A stretch of DNA of 59,167 nt from Legionella sp. (GTDB taxonomy: Bacteria; Pseudomonadota; Gammaproteobacteria; Legionellales; Legionellaceae): positions 1-59,167 of the forward strand of contig JAACPN010000007.1 of assembly GCA_009995425.1 (NCBI GenBank). The letters run 5' to 3'. How positions within the stretch are numbered: position 1 is the stretch's first letter; each line of letters opens with the position of its first letter. The notes beneath the pieces were generated by a model, which worked only from the letters and a program-made list of their open reading frames with translations, was not told where the DNA came from and ran no database searches. This document shows positions 20,701-29,370 of the stretch, one piece after another. Made by a program: the position numbers and the translations under genes.

Positions 20701-21463
20701 TGCGCTTCTCGATTTGATGACCGATATAAAACGGCATGAAACGAACTTAATAGAAAACCGCTTCAAAAAAAATATGTCTCAGGATGAACGACAAGCCGCG
20801 TTTCATGAATGGTGGTTAACCGAAAAATACGCCTTCGAAACGATCGTGGAAACATTTAATCTATTTTCTTTGATTTTTAATGAAACGCTCGAATCTGATG
20901 TTCAACATGCCATTCAGCAAGAACTATCTAAAAAAGAAGGCCTGATTGAAACCATTCAAAATAAAATAGAGGGCGAAACCTCGTTTACCGCCCTTCCAAC
21001 AAAAATTAATCTAGAATTTACACGTGAACATCAGCATATATTTACCATGGAATCGATGCCTGACACGTATTCGTTGGCATTAGAAGCACTTTCTACCAAT
21101 AAACCGTCCTATGCTTTACATTATCTATTGCAAGCCCTTTCTGCAATCGAGCATCCAAATAAACGCAAATCCTCTGAGGTGCTGATTGCCTATGCGTCCG
21201 TTTGGGTGCTGCAAGCACTTCAGAGTGATGTTTTTCAGCGCTATTTGAATACCCCTGCCTTGAAAGAAAATTTTGTAGAATTGTATCAATGCATCCATAA
21301 TCAAACACAATCGTTATTGCCTACTAGGCGTTTAGTTTTATTTGGTGATACCATAAAAAACACCTTACAACCCAGGTTTAATGCTTTGCTCAAAGATTTA
21401 AGGCTAGAGCTAAAAGAACCTGATGCATCTCCAACGGGTCAACAGGCCTTAATGAGCAGGTGA
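17798..21463 (+). CDS. Large helical protein of unknown function (effector candidate)
   Basis: About 1222 residues, no signal peptide, no membrane span and no catalytic motif I recognise. It looks almost wholly alpha-helical. The segment around 600-760 (YERALEITRDEIAQ ..., ASRCYADAKNALTDMEK ..., EARKIW-like helices) resembles degenerate TPR or another alpha-solenoid. An acidic serine-rich linker (DEADESDESEADTP) sits near 545. The C terminus is polar with clustered glutamates (LRLELKEPDASP), compatible with but not proof of a Dot/Icm-type signal. Starts at 17789 (TTG), 17798 and 17804 are all in frame; GAGTGAC precedes 17798. The 3' end overlaps the acetolactate decarboxylase gene tail-to-tail by 15 bp. 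Confidence 0.7.
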   Translation: MTMKKISKKSTSIHKNLNALCFQLTQDQPGIQKKQIFDKIFSLYCRASEHISSEESSSFIRSCFHASTSFSECLPALGLDEDAQLASYDRIIAIQRAYARKCKHLPLEERAVLETLESSVTSAAQLRQGEIRTSVLQKKAVLGESSQEPDHDLLSNITLHNHKALPVTVLSYHELHAELLQNRASPHATLKDWFDLKQNALGLIARQDKTDASIALKLQQVELALRIVSDYIDFCLANGFVHKIAAPRRSMIRLFKRYVGFYAQTDAPEASIQTFKNKVKALGESYLLDNIDLDFYKTVLMSVSADPIEKKMARQKRKTLIHKVEQSVLDIFEKYYACIAEQRDLSEQLPIHERITFLKHQQVILTEHDEDSISKLYATASKCLQDVFLAYFQIPIDCCLGLIDPAIIMVSDPFYLNDEQSQVAQFMTNLEAHALDQQQQSNIREIILLYFDYKKGYTMQGINRYQQTQPDLVAYFKNDLFVIQTRLEMYRFLFTPRQTTQNIEPMKASYRCILQSIYASAYMKQLTCALLQQVESIEHDEADESDESEADTPSVVTEIRKPSHKKHKTIYTKKDDADVFFHAKDDELMKLIPIGWTVYKQYFSSAMNAKNYERALEITRDEIAQTSMDFPGDSNLQLKILFDLYLDKFFVLQASRCYADAKNALTDMEKCLMDPSFGKIRVQQTLLLLCKQAEIELSERGILEAKKIWDHADEIAEKHGTFCFESIWVAQLKHDVLKNDSLALLDDMYSYLFNATTFILLHEQQWNYFYLCYDRLACIFSGMSHNEDLDASVANDHRKKALQIYDLLLTYSQAFFPNRAFDIAHQIGLNCNVFYLRSANGTYREKAQHAFSLALTLATSNTKKQEIKQILNQLSRSNMTAHAIGKIYKDKESTKQKNIFFKSLQHLLSNKTPAGVGLSTCLDLEHAIQDYFFMFEIRHVLLLLNQVFKQQKRLGFDLTLSANGMMLDALLDLMTDIKRHETNLIENRFKKNMSQDERQAAFHEWWLTEKYAFETIVETFNLFSLIFNETLESDVQHAIQQELSKKEGLIETIQNKIEGETSFTALPTKINLEFTREHQHIFTMESMPDTYSLALEALSTNKPSYALHYLLQALSAIEHPNKRKSSEVLIAYASVWVLQALQSDVFQRYLNTPALKENFVELYQCIHNQTQSLLPTRRLVLFGDTIKNTLQPRFNALLKDLRLELKEPDASPTGQQALMSR

Positions 21464-22186
21464 GTTTCTAGGCTCACCGCCTTCTGCTTGGCTCAAAGCT
21501 TCCGCAGGATCAATCGATAAATCAGCGTGTAAAAATGCATCAGATTCTGGCAGCGTGATCATCATTTTGTTGATATCCATGATCTTTAATTTTAAATTTT
21601 TTCCCGAAATATCTAACACATGCCCTGCATGCTGATGATTCGATGAAAGAAAATGCAAGTGATACCCTGGAATATTAAACGACTTGGCATACTCAGGAGA
21701 CCAAAAGCCAAGCAATGTCCCTTCAACATGCTCTAACCTAAATTCAGCCTGCTGGTTAGTCGCTGATACCAGGTCTGTTCCTGGTGAAGATTGACACGCA
21801 ACGCGATACAGTATCCTCTCGAAAACACCTTCAATGCGTATGGCATAAAATAAGTTATCAGAACGACGGAGCTTATTTATTTGAGAACACAGCTCATCCC
21901 AATTGCTAACTTTACTTAATTTAGCTGCTCTGTCCGAAACAAACCACGTGCTCACCCAAAAAGGTACCTGAGATGCATCATCCGGCTCAACCACAACACC
22001 ATCACTCCGTGCTTGAAACACATGACCATCCAGCATCAACCCCTCACCATTTAAGGCCTCATACGTACCAAGACCAAAATCGCCCTGCGTCTTGACATGC
22101 GCCACCGTGGCACACCCTTGATACACCCCTTGCACTAAAGCAGCCGAGGTCGATAACTGGAATAAGGTATGATGATGAACTGTCAT
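21449..22186 (-). CDS. budA: Alpha-acetolactate decarboxylase
   Basis: Converts 2-acetolactate to acetoin and CO2. 245 residues, normal. Family blocks GDFGLGTYEALNGEGLMLDG (35-54) and the zinc site GYHLHFLSSNHQHAGHVLD, where His176, His178 and His189 match the spacing of the known ligands. It is the last gene of a four-gene minus-strand block (ocd, rocF, acetolactate synthase, this gene), 15 nt after the synthase. The two enzymes together make acetoin, a neutral product that relieves acidification from pyruvate. Confidence 0.93.
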   Translation of the reverse strand: MTVHHHTLFQLSTSAALVQGVYQGCATVAHVKTQGDFGLGTYEALNGEGLMLDGHVFQARSDGVVVEPDDASQVPFWVSTWFVSDRAAKLSKVSNWDELCSQINKLRRSDNLFYAIRIEGVFERILYRVACQSSPGTDLVSATNQQAEFRLEHVEGTLLGFWSPEYAKSFNIPGYHLHFLSSNHQHAGHVLDISGKNLKLKIMDINKMMITLPESDAFLHADLSIDPAEALSQAEGGEPRNSPAH

Positions 22187-22201
22187 TGCACTCGCCTCAA
22201 A

Positions 22202-23884
22202 TTAATTAATAAAGCTTTGATGAATATCTTCCATTAAACGTGCATTCAAACTGTAATCAACCGGAACATGAATTAACACCGGAACCTCGGCTTTGAACGC
22301 CTCTTCGAAAACATGAGGCAACTCATTCGCTGATTTTATACTGTAGCCTTTGCATCCAAATGATTCTGCCATTTTGACAACATCGTAACCCCCTAATTCA
22401 ACCCCAGCGCTTTCGCCGTAATGCGCCATTTCTTGAAAAGCCACCATATCATACGAGTGACTATCCCAAATAACATGAACAAATTTTGCACCAACACGTA
22501 CCGCCGTCTCAAGCTCCATCGACGAAAACAAGAATCCGCCATCACCGGATACAGAAAGCACACGTTGATCCGGATACAACAACGACAGCGCGATGGCCCA
22601 AGGAACCGAAACGCCTAACGTCTGCTGACCATTACTCACGAGAACTTGGCGTGCATGATGCGTGACACCGTAACGGTTGGTCCAAATGTAGTTCGACCCA
22701 ACGTCAAGCGCAACATGCGTAGCGTCGGTCATTTGTTTTTGCAATTCATAAACTAAGCGTAAAGGCTGAACGGGAAAGTTATCCATGGCCTTGCCTTCAG
22801 CAATCGTTGACTGCACCTCCTGAAACGCTTGCTGAGCGGCTGCAATATAGTCTGAATCAATGTCTATCATGTTGATGCTCACCGCATCACTTAATAACGT
22901 TAAAGAATGACCGATATCGCCAATCAGCTCAGCCGTTGGTATAAAACTATTATCTTGATCGGCCCGAATGGTATCAATACAAATCATAGGACGCGTGTTG
23001 TTCGCATTCCAAATGGCGGGGTCATATTCAATCGCATCATAACCTATGGTTATCACAAGATCGGCTTGCTCTAACAATTTATCCGCTGGCTGATTACGGA
23101 ATAATCCTATACGCCCCGCATAAATTGAAGCGCCTTGTTTTTCAACCCAAGCACCTGCGCCTTGAAACGTTGAAATATACGGAATTTGAGTTTTTTTTAA
23201 AAATTCAATTAATGCCTCTGAACATGTTTTTGAAGAAGATTGCATCCCCAGGATTGCGATAGGGCGCTTGCTTGCATGCAGTGCTTTAGCAGCGTCAGCA
23301 ATGGCTAAATCACTGCATGGTCCCTGAGGTATTTTTTTACCCCAACTCGCCGTTGCATCGCCATCAAAATCGCTTAAGCCCACATCTTTAGGTAACGAAA
23401 CAAACACAGCGCCCGGACGACCAGACTCCGCAACACGAATGGCGTTCCCTATGATTTCAGCTAATTGATGCGCGGTCACCACTTCTGCTGAAAATTTTGT
23501 CACCGCCTTCATCAGATCAACGGCATCTAGCGACTGATGTGTTTTTTTGAGACGCTCATCGAGGGGTACTTCCCCACCGATCGCCAAGACAGGATCGCCT
23601 TCACTGGTTGCCGTGGCCAAGCCTGTGGTTAAATTCGTAATCCCAGGACCTGATGTCGCAATACACACACCTATCGTGCCCGTCAGTCGACCGAAGGCGG
23701 CTGCCATAAAGGCTGCATTTTGTTCATGACGACAAAGCACGAGTTTAATTTTTGAGTGCTTTAACGCAATAAAAAGACTGTCAATTTTAGCGCCAGGCAC
23801 ACCAAAAACATGGGTCACACCATGATTTTCCAAAATCTTGATAATCGCGGCAGCACAATTTTTTGCATTATACGGTTGAACCAT
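22202..23884 (-). CDS. budB: Acetolactate synthase, catabolic type
   Basis: TPP enzyme that condenses two pyruvates to 2-acetolactate. About 560 residues. Activating glutamate in CRHEQNAAFMAAAFGR (E54), central FAD/nucleotide-like domain, and the C-terminal TPP motif SGDGGFLFSSMELETA ... W. The start at 23884 is set by an excellent GAGGAG a few bases upstream; the in-frame extension of 16 codons overlaps arginase. No regulatory ACT subunit gene is nearby and a decarboxylase gene follows directly, so the catabolic acetoin role fits better than branched-chain amino acid synthesis. It overlaps the arginase gene end by 17 bp. Confidence 0.9.
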   Translation of the reverse strand: MVQPYNAKNCAAAIIKILENHGVTHVFGVPGAKIDSLFIALKHSKIKLVLCRHEQNAAFMAAAFGRLTGTIGVCIATSGPGITNLTTGLATATSEGDPVLAIGGEVPLDERLKKTHQSLDAVDLMKAVTKFSAEVVTAHQLAEIIGNAIRVAESGRPGAVFVSLPKDVGLSDFDGDATASWGKKIPQGPCSDLAIADAAKALHASKRPIAILGMQSSSKTCSEALIEFLKKTQIPYISTFQGAGAWVEKQGASIYAGRIGLFRNQPADKLLEQADLVITIGYDAIEYDPAIWNANNTRPMICIDTIRADQDNSFIPTAELIGDIGHSLTLLSDAVSINMIDIDSDYIAAAQQAFQEVQSTIAEGKAMDNFPVQPLRLVYELQKQMTDATHVALDVGSNYIWTNRYGVTHHARQVLVSNGQQTLGVSVPWAIALSLLYPDQRVLSVSGDGGFLFSSMELETAVRVGAKFVHVIWDSHSYDMVAFQEMAHYGESAGVELGGYDVVKMAESFGCKGYSIKSANELPHVFEEAFKAEVPVLIHVPVDYSLNARLMEDIHQSFIN

Positions 23885-24773
23885 GAGAACTCCTCGAAGA
23901 ACGTGTTTGGAATTGTTGATAAATCGACGCAAATAAATCCATCATCAACGCTGTTGTTTTATTATCTACATCTCTCATAGGATTATATTCAGCAATTTCT
24001 AATCCTAAAATATTTTTATCCAACATTAAATTTTTTAATGCACTCACCAGCTCCGCGCCAGAAAGACCGCGAACAGCAGGACAACTCACCCCGGGCGCAT
24101 CGCTTGGATCAATCGCATCTAAGTCTATACTGATACCCACACCACAGGTGGATTGACGCACATGTGCATACGCTTTTTTCAAAATATTATCCAGCCCGTA
24201 TGTCTTGATATCATCCATATAAAACACCCTGACACCCAAGCGCTCTAATAAAGCTTTTTCTTCTGGCTGGTAACTACGAATTCCAATCAAACACACGTTT
24301 TCAGGGCGTACCGCCGGCTTACTATCAAATAAATTAATTAAATCAGGATGGCCTTCACCCAGCAAATGCGCGAGTGGCATCCCATGTATATTTTTCGTTT
24401 TAGATGTCTCGGGCGTATGGCAATCCATATGGGCATCAATCCATAGCAAGCCAAGATCACCACGATGACGCTCGGCATGAGCCACCGCGTTCCAGGTTCC
24501 CATGGCACACGAATGATCGCCCCCAAAAACACAAAACGGTTCGTTTTTTTTAGCACACGACATCACCGCTACACCCAGATCTGTGATGCTTTGAATCACT
24601 AGAGGCAGCGCATCCAAGCCTTTTTCTAGCGCACTTGCCTTAATCATCGTCTCCCATTCAACCTGAAACCCGAGTTGACTAAAAAGATGTTGATGATAAT
24701 ACAAATACCATGGGCCCAGGGCACAATCGATATTATTCGCAGCAATTCCCGAGGCATAACCGATCAGCTTCAT
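23868..24773 (-). CDS. rocF: Arginase
   Basis: Hydrolyses arginine to ornithine and urea with a binuclear Mn centre. 301 residues. Metal motifs GGDHS (84-88), DAHMDCH (113-119) and SIDLDAIDP (Asp217, Asp219 and following) are intact. It starts 1 nt after the ornithine cyclodeaminase stop and its 3' end overlaps the acetolactate synthase start, so the genes are almost certainly co-translated. No urease gene is in the window. ArgR, encoded at 52622-53083, is a possible regulator, but I see no full ARG box here. Confidence 0.93.
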   Translation of the reverse strand: MKLIGYASGIAANNIDCALGPWYLYYHQHLFSQLGFQVEWETMIKASALEKGLDALPLVIQSITDLGVAVMSCAKKNEPFCVFGGDHSCAMGTWNAVAHAERHRGDLGLLWIDAHMDCHTPETSKTKNIHGMPLAHLLGEGHPDLINLFDSKPAVRPENVCLIGIRSYQPEEKALLERLGVRVFYMDDIKTYGLDNILKKAYAHVRQSTCGVGISIDLDAIDPSDAPGVSCPAVRGLSGAELVSALKNLMLDKNILGLEIAEYNPMRDVDNKTTALMMDLFASIYQQFQTRSSRSSHGSTV

Positions 24774-24774
24774 G

Positions 24775-25800
24775 CTATTCCCTTAAAAATAATCCATATA
24801 AATCTTTGGGATCGTGTAAAGCCTCACCTGCAAGATTAAATTGCACGCCAAGCCCAAGTTTTTTTGCTAAGGCATAGCATAATTTCAACGTACTCAAATC
24901 TTCCAGAGCAAAACCCACAGCATCAAATACCGTGATCTCGTGATCATCAACTCGACCCGGCTTAATTTGACTCATCAGCTCCCAAAGCTCGGCATAAACA
25001 TAGTCAGCAGCATCGGGTTTAAGATTTTGAATTTCTCCTTCCTCACATGTTTGCGGAAAATATTCAATCACGATTTTAGCTTGCTTTAATAAATTAGGAT
25101 CGAGTTCTGTTTTACCGGGAGAATCACCACCAATGGCACAAATATGCTGGCCTGGTTGTAGATCATGAGCATGTAATACGTGATGCTTGCCTTGGGCCGA
25201 TGTCGACGTAATAATAATATCAGCATCTTTGATCGCTTCTAAGCATGACTTGGCTAAAACGAGTTCAAACGATTCTGAAGCTAAATTACGCGCAAAGCGA
25301 TTCATCGCATCGAATGACAGATCAAAACACCGGACTTCATCTAAATCAAAAACCGCATGATGCGCTAAAATTTGAAATTCACTTTGCGCACCACACCCAA
25401 TAATCGCGATTTTTTTTGAAGATTTTTTAGCACAATATTGCGATGACAGAGCAGAAACTGCTGCTGTTCTGATAGCCGTAAGCACGGTCATGGATGCAAG
25501 CATCACCGGATGGCCATGTGCCACTTCGGCAAGCATACCTAGAGCGACAATATTAAGCCGACCTTGCAAGGGATTACCTGGATGACCGTTCACATATTTA
25601 AAACTGTAATGCACATCATCACAGATGGGCATCAGCTCCATGACACCGCCCTCGACATAAATCGCATGGCGTGGGGATTTTTCAAACGCTTCCCATTGTC
25701 TAAAATCTTGTTCTAATTGCTCGATGAGTTGTAAATAAAAGCTGGATAAACCCTCGCTTTTAATCATGCTATGAATATCTGCTGTGTCCAATAAGAGCAT
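24775..25800 (-). CDS. Ornithine cyclodeaminase / mu-crystallin family
   Basis: 341 residues. Rossmann motif IIGCGAQSEFQILAHH, the substrate-side RTAAVSALS block and the CAIGGDSPGKTELDP segment with the catalytic-type aspartate. It would convert ornithine to proline and ammonia using bound NAD+. Placement directly before arginase supports ornithine as substrate, though family members also act on other amino acids (alanine dehydrogenase, lysine cyclodeaminase, imine reductases). First gene of the ocd-rocF-budB-budA block; 72 bp separate it from the nucleotidase gene. Confidence 0.88.
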   Translation of the reverse strand: MLLLDTADIHSMIKSEGLSSFYLQLIEQLEQDFRQWEAFEKSPRHAIYVEGGVMELMPICDDVHYSFKYVNGHPGNPLQGRLNIVALGMLAEVAHGHPVMLASMTVLTAIRTAAVSALSSQYCAKKSSKKIAIIGCGAQSEFQILAHHAVFDLDEVRCFDLSFDAMNRFARNLASESFELVLAKSCLEAIKDADIIITSTSAQGKHHVLHAHDLQPGQHICAIGGDSPGKTELDPNLLKQAKIVIEYFPQTCEEGEIQNLKPDAADYVYAELWELMSQIKPGRVDDHEITVFDAVGFALEDLSTLKLCYALAKKLGLGVQFNLAGEALHDPKDLYGLFLRE

Positions 25801-25830
25801 AACGTCATCCTAATCCTAAATTCATAAAAA

Positions 25831-25871
25831 CATCAAAACATCAAAACATGATCCATGATCCATGATCATGG
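25831..25871. repeat. Short tandem repeats and palindrome upstream of ocd
   Basis: Two copies of CATCAAAA (25831-25846) run into three copies of CATGATC (25847-25867); the last forms the 12-bp palindrome CCATGATCATGG (25860-25871). The block fills most of the 72-bp gap between the nucleotidase stop and the ocd start. Confidence 0.7.
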
Positions 25872-25872
25872 A

Positions 25873-27258
25873 TTACGTCATATCATCATGCGGCAAAGCA
25901 CGTCGATGAGCTCTAAAATAAGTCATGGGAGAACACGTAAACAGATCAACCAACTTTTCCATATAAATACAAGCAAAGCGCTCCACTTGCTGAGCAAAGT
26001 AGCTCTCCTCAGCACCGGCCCGAAACACACGCCCCCACGTCGGGTTATAAAACTCGCCTTCTTGCTTTAATAAAACAGAGAGCTGCTTATCCAGCGCTTC
26101 TATTTCAAGTTGAAGTGTTTTGATTTTTTCATCATAGACGGAAGTTTGTTCATCCAATCGCGCCGTAGAATACATCAAATGCTCGGCCTCGCGTTCGCAT
26201 TTAATGCCCATTTGTTCAAGAATTTTTTCCTGAATGGGTGCTGACTTTCTTTGCGCTTTAATTTCGGCACCTAACTCATCAACCACCAAAGCCGTACGCC
26301 AATTGCACGCTTTTTTTAATTGCAAAATATCGCCATAAATATGATCACCAATGTAAAGAATATCGTCGCCATTCAAATTTAAATCTTGACTGAATTGCGC
26401 TGCACTTCCTCCTTGATAGATCCCGGGCGTGATGACGCCATCGACATTGGTCATCGCCCCGGTTTTAGCATCAATTTTTAAAAACCGTAAATCATCATAA
26501 AAAAAGCGGGGTTTATTCGTAAACGTGATCACATATTCAAACACGTCTTCCCAGGTTCGTCCTTCAGATAAACATGGATTAATCGCATAATCAAGCAGAA
26601 CTTTGGTGTAGCTATATTCTGAGTTAGTCGCAATAAATACCTTTTTTCCATGCCGAATAAAACGCTCGATACCCTGAACCAAATTTGGCTCTTTGATCAC
26701 AAAGTAATCTAAATTATCTTTTATTTTTTGCTTTAAACTTCCATCACCATGCACCTTATCCACCATACGGAGCACATCATCTGCAAGTACTTGGTAACTT
26801 GGAAGTGATGGCTCATCACCATCTTTTAAATCAACCAACTGACTATATAAAACACAAAATGCAATTGAAAACGAGGTATCAATCACCTGATAGTTTGGCT
26901 GGTTTAAATCAACATAAACACTTCGATAAAATGCTTGTTGCGCTTTAAAATCCATACGTTTTGTTCCATGAGAACATTGACGAATGGCCGCATAGCGATT
27001 GAGTTTTAAAATATTTCCGTTCTCGCTATCAATCACAAGCCCACGAATGGCCCCTTCCATGCTAAATTTGAGACCCCGTAAACGTTCAGGATAATGCTTG
27101 GTGCGAATTAAGGCTTCAATCACCAGTTCATAGACCAACGCTTCAAAATGTTCGGTTTGATAACGAATCAACGTATGGTCCATATCTAAACCAATATACT
27201 TTATTTTTTTTAAATTCAAAATTCGATTAACAAAAACATGCTGACTCAGCTGACTCAT
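25873..27258 (-). CDS. HAD-IG family 5'-nucleotidase
   Basis: 461 residues, cytosolic purine 5'-nucleotidase-like HAD enzyme of the type known from Legionella. HAD motif I DMDHT (Asp25, Asp27), FIATNSEYSYT (motif II), and YIGDHIYGDIL (motif IV) with the lysine-containing region in between. A coiled segment (about 375-415) precedes the C terminus. It would dephosphorylate purine nucleotides such as IMP/GMP. Its ATG overlaps the acs stop by 4 bp (ATGA), so the two are translationally coupled. Confidence 0.9.
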   Translation of the reverse strand: MSQLSQHVFVNRILNLKKIKYIGLDMDHTLIRYQTEHFEALVYELVIEALIRTKHYPERLRGLKFSMEGAIRGLVIDSENGNILKLNRYAAIRQCSHGTKRMDFKAQQAFYRSVYVDLNQPNYQVIDTSFSIAFCVLYSQLVDLKDGDEPSLPSYQVLADDVLRMVDKVHGDGSLKQKIKDNLDYFVIKEPNLVQGIERFIRHGKKVFIATNSEYSYTKVLLDYAINPCLSEGRTWEDVFEYVITFTNKPRFFYDDLRFLKIDAKTGAMTNVDGVITPGIYQGGSAAQFSQDLNLNGDDILYIGDHIYGDILQLKKACNWRTALVVDELGAEIKAQRKSAPIQEKILEQMGIKCEREAEHLMYSTARLDEQTSVYDEKIKTLQLEIEALDKQLSVLLKQEGEFYNPTWGRVFRAGAEESYFAQQVERFACIYMEKLVDLFTCSPMTYFRAHRRALPHDDMT

Positions 27259-29207
27259 AAGACCTCGTTAGAGCACAATGCTCGTGCATCGACAACCAAT
27301 TGTTGTATTATAGCCGGTTCTGCCAGTGTCGATAGATCACCTAAATGAGCTGCATCGCCACGGGCAATTTTGCGTAACAAGCGACGCATGATTTTTCCTG
27401 ATCGTGTTTTAGGTAACGCATCTGCCCATTGAATACATTCAAGCGTTGCAATTGGCCCAATCACCTCACGCACATGCGCCACCAAGCAAGATTTGAGCGC
27501 ATCGGTTGGCTTAATCTCCGCTTGAAGCGTTACAAACGCATATAAATGCTCGCCTTTGATATCATCCAGCACACCCACAACCGCCGCCTCAGATACTGCC
27601 GCATGGGACACCAAAGCGCTTTCAAGCTCTTCAGTCCCTAAACGATGACCCGAAACTTGAATGACATCATCACTGCGTCCGGCAATCCAATAATTTCCAT
27701 ACGTATCGATATGTGCCAAATCACCGGTTAAATACGCCCCGGGAATTTCACTCAAGTAGGTATCAATAAAACGCTGCGTGTCACCATAAATACCTTGCAT
27801 CATGCCCGGCCAAGGTTTCTTGATAATCAATCTTCCTTTTTCACCAGCGACACATGCCGCACCTGCATCATTCACAATATCAGGAACAATTCCAAAAAAA
27901 GCTTGGCCAACCGAACCGGGTACAAGTTCCATCGCACCGGGCAAAGGCGTAAGTAAAACCCCACCGGTCTCGGTTTGCCACCAGGTATTCACGATCGGGC
28001 AACGACCTTGTCCAACCACCTCATGAAACCACACCCACACATCGGGATTAATCGGCTCACCCACGGTTCCTAATAATCTAAGTGAATCACGTGAGGTTGA
28101 ATTAAGCCATGCATCCCCCTCACGTCGTAAACTTCGTAGGACCGTCGGTGCAGTATAAAATACGGTTACTTTGTGTCTATCTATCATATCCCACAAGCGT
28201 GCATAATCTGGATAATTCGGTAGGCCTTCGTAGAGCAAAATATTTGCACCGTTTGCGAGTGGCCCATACACACCATAAGTATGTCCTGTTATCCATCCTA
28301 CATCAGCTGTAGACCAATAGATATCATCCTCTTGATGATCAAATACACACGCATACGTCATGGCGGCGTACACCAAATAGCCGCCGGTTGCGTGCACCAC
28401 ACCTTTGGGCTTACCGGTAGAACCTGAGGTATATAAAATAAACAGCGGCGCGTTTGCATCCATCCACACCGGTTCACAGAGAGGCGATACGTCAGCTACC
28501 GCTTCGTGATACCACCTATCCCGTGTTTTATTCCAAGCAATTTTTTTACCCGTACGCTGCACCACCAACACACGTTCTACCGAAGGCGAATGACATAACG
28601 CTTCATCCACTTGGGTTTTGAACACAATGTTTTTTTCGCCGCGATAACTGCCATCAGCCGTAATCAACAAACGACATTGTGCATCATTAAGACGGTTCGA
28701 GAGCGCGTCAGCAGAAAAACCACCGAAAATCACCGAATGAATTGCGCCTATCCGGGCACATGCAAGCATGGCAATCACCGCCTCAGGTATCATCGGTAAA
28801 TAAATCCCCACCCTATCGCCGGCTTGCACGCCCTCGGCTTTTAAAACATTGGCCAGGCGACATACCACATCAAACAATTCAGCATAGGTTAAACTGCGTT
28901 GCTCAGATACTTGATTACCTTCCCATCGCAAAGCAATTTTATCAGCATACTTGGGAAGATGCCTATCGACACAGTTATAACAGGCGTTCAGCTTGGCTCC
29001 AATAAACCAAGCGATATTTGCCTGTTTAAAATCGCCTTGCATGGTTTTTTCCCAAGGCGATGCCCAGCTTATATACCGCTTCGCTTGCTCATTCCAAAAA
29101 TCATCCGAATGCTCAAGCGAAGCTTGAACCATGGTGTCATAATTATCTGCATGAATACGTGCGGTTTGAGCAAATTTATTGGGAATGGGATACAACGTGG
29201 TTTGCAT
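27255..29207 (-). CDS. acs: Acetyl-CoA synthetase
   Basis: AMP-forming acetate:CoA ligase, about 650 residues. ANL-superfamily motifs: FILYTSGSTGKPKGVVHATGG, TWWQTETGGVLLTPLP, YLTGDLAHIDTYGNYWIAGR, and the C-terminal PKTRSGKIMRRLLRK with the acetylation-target lysine. Start at 29207 matches the usual N terminus; an upstream in-frame start would add nine residues. Role: acetate scavenging, possibly also propionate. Heads the minus-strand metabolic block. Confidence 0.95.
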   Translation of the reverse strand: MQTTLYPIPNKFAQTARIHADNYDTMVQASLEHSDDFWNEQAKRYISWASPWEKTMQGDFKQANIAWFIGAKLNACYNCVDRHLPKYADKIALRWEGNQVSEQRSLTYAELFDVVCRLANVLKAEGVQAGDRVGIYLPMIPEAVIAMLACARIGAIHSVIFGGFSADALSNRLNDAQCRLLITADGSYRGEKNIVFKTQVDEALCHSPSVERVLVVQRTGKKIAWNKTRDRWYHEAVADVSPLCEPVWMDANAPLFILYTSGSTGKPKGVVHATGGYLVYAAMTYACVFDHQEDDIYWSTADVGWITGHTYGVYGPLANGANILLYEGLPNYPDYARLWDMIDRHKVTVFYTAPTVLRSLRREGDAWLNSTSRDSLRLLGTVGEPINPDVWVWFHEVVGQGRCPIVNTWWQTETGGVLLTPLPGAMELVPGSVGQAFFGIVPDIVNDAGAACVAGEKGRLIIKKPWPGMMQGIYGDTQRFIDTYLSEIPGAYLTGDLAHIDTYGNYWIAGRSDDVIQVSGHRLGTEELESALVSHAAVSEAAVVGVLDDIKGEHLYAFVTLQAEIKPTDALKSCLVAHVREVIGPIATLECIQWADALPKTRSGKIMRRLLRKIARGDAAHLGDLSTLAEPAIIQQLVVDARALCSNEVL

Positions 29208-29335
29208 GATCAATACCGTCCTGGCAATTAACAACGTGCTGAGTTCGTCAACGTAGATTACGTCATCCCAAGCATGTGTGTCAAAGCTCAGTCAAACGTT
29301 TCAGCAAAGGGTTAACTCAAAGAAACATGCATTGC

Positions 29336-29364
29336 TTTACAAACACCTCTCTAGATGATATATT
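29336..29364 (+). promoter_or_regulatory. Putative promoter of the TumE/TumA operon, possibly leaderless
   Basis: TTTACA at 29336-29341, 17-bp spacer, TATATT at 29359-29364. The toxin ATG follows only 7 nt after the -10 box, so transcription would start at or beside the start codon. No Shine-Dalgarno sequence is present before this ATG. Confidence 0.45.
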
Positions 29365-29370
29365 TAAATC

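Noticed and set aside
25816-25826. Possible ARG box upstream of the ocd-arginase operon
   Set aside because: Only one half site (AAATTCAT) is visible, with no matching second half at the right spacing.
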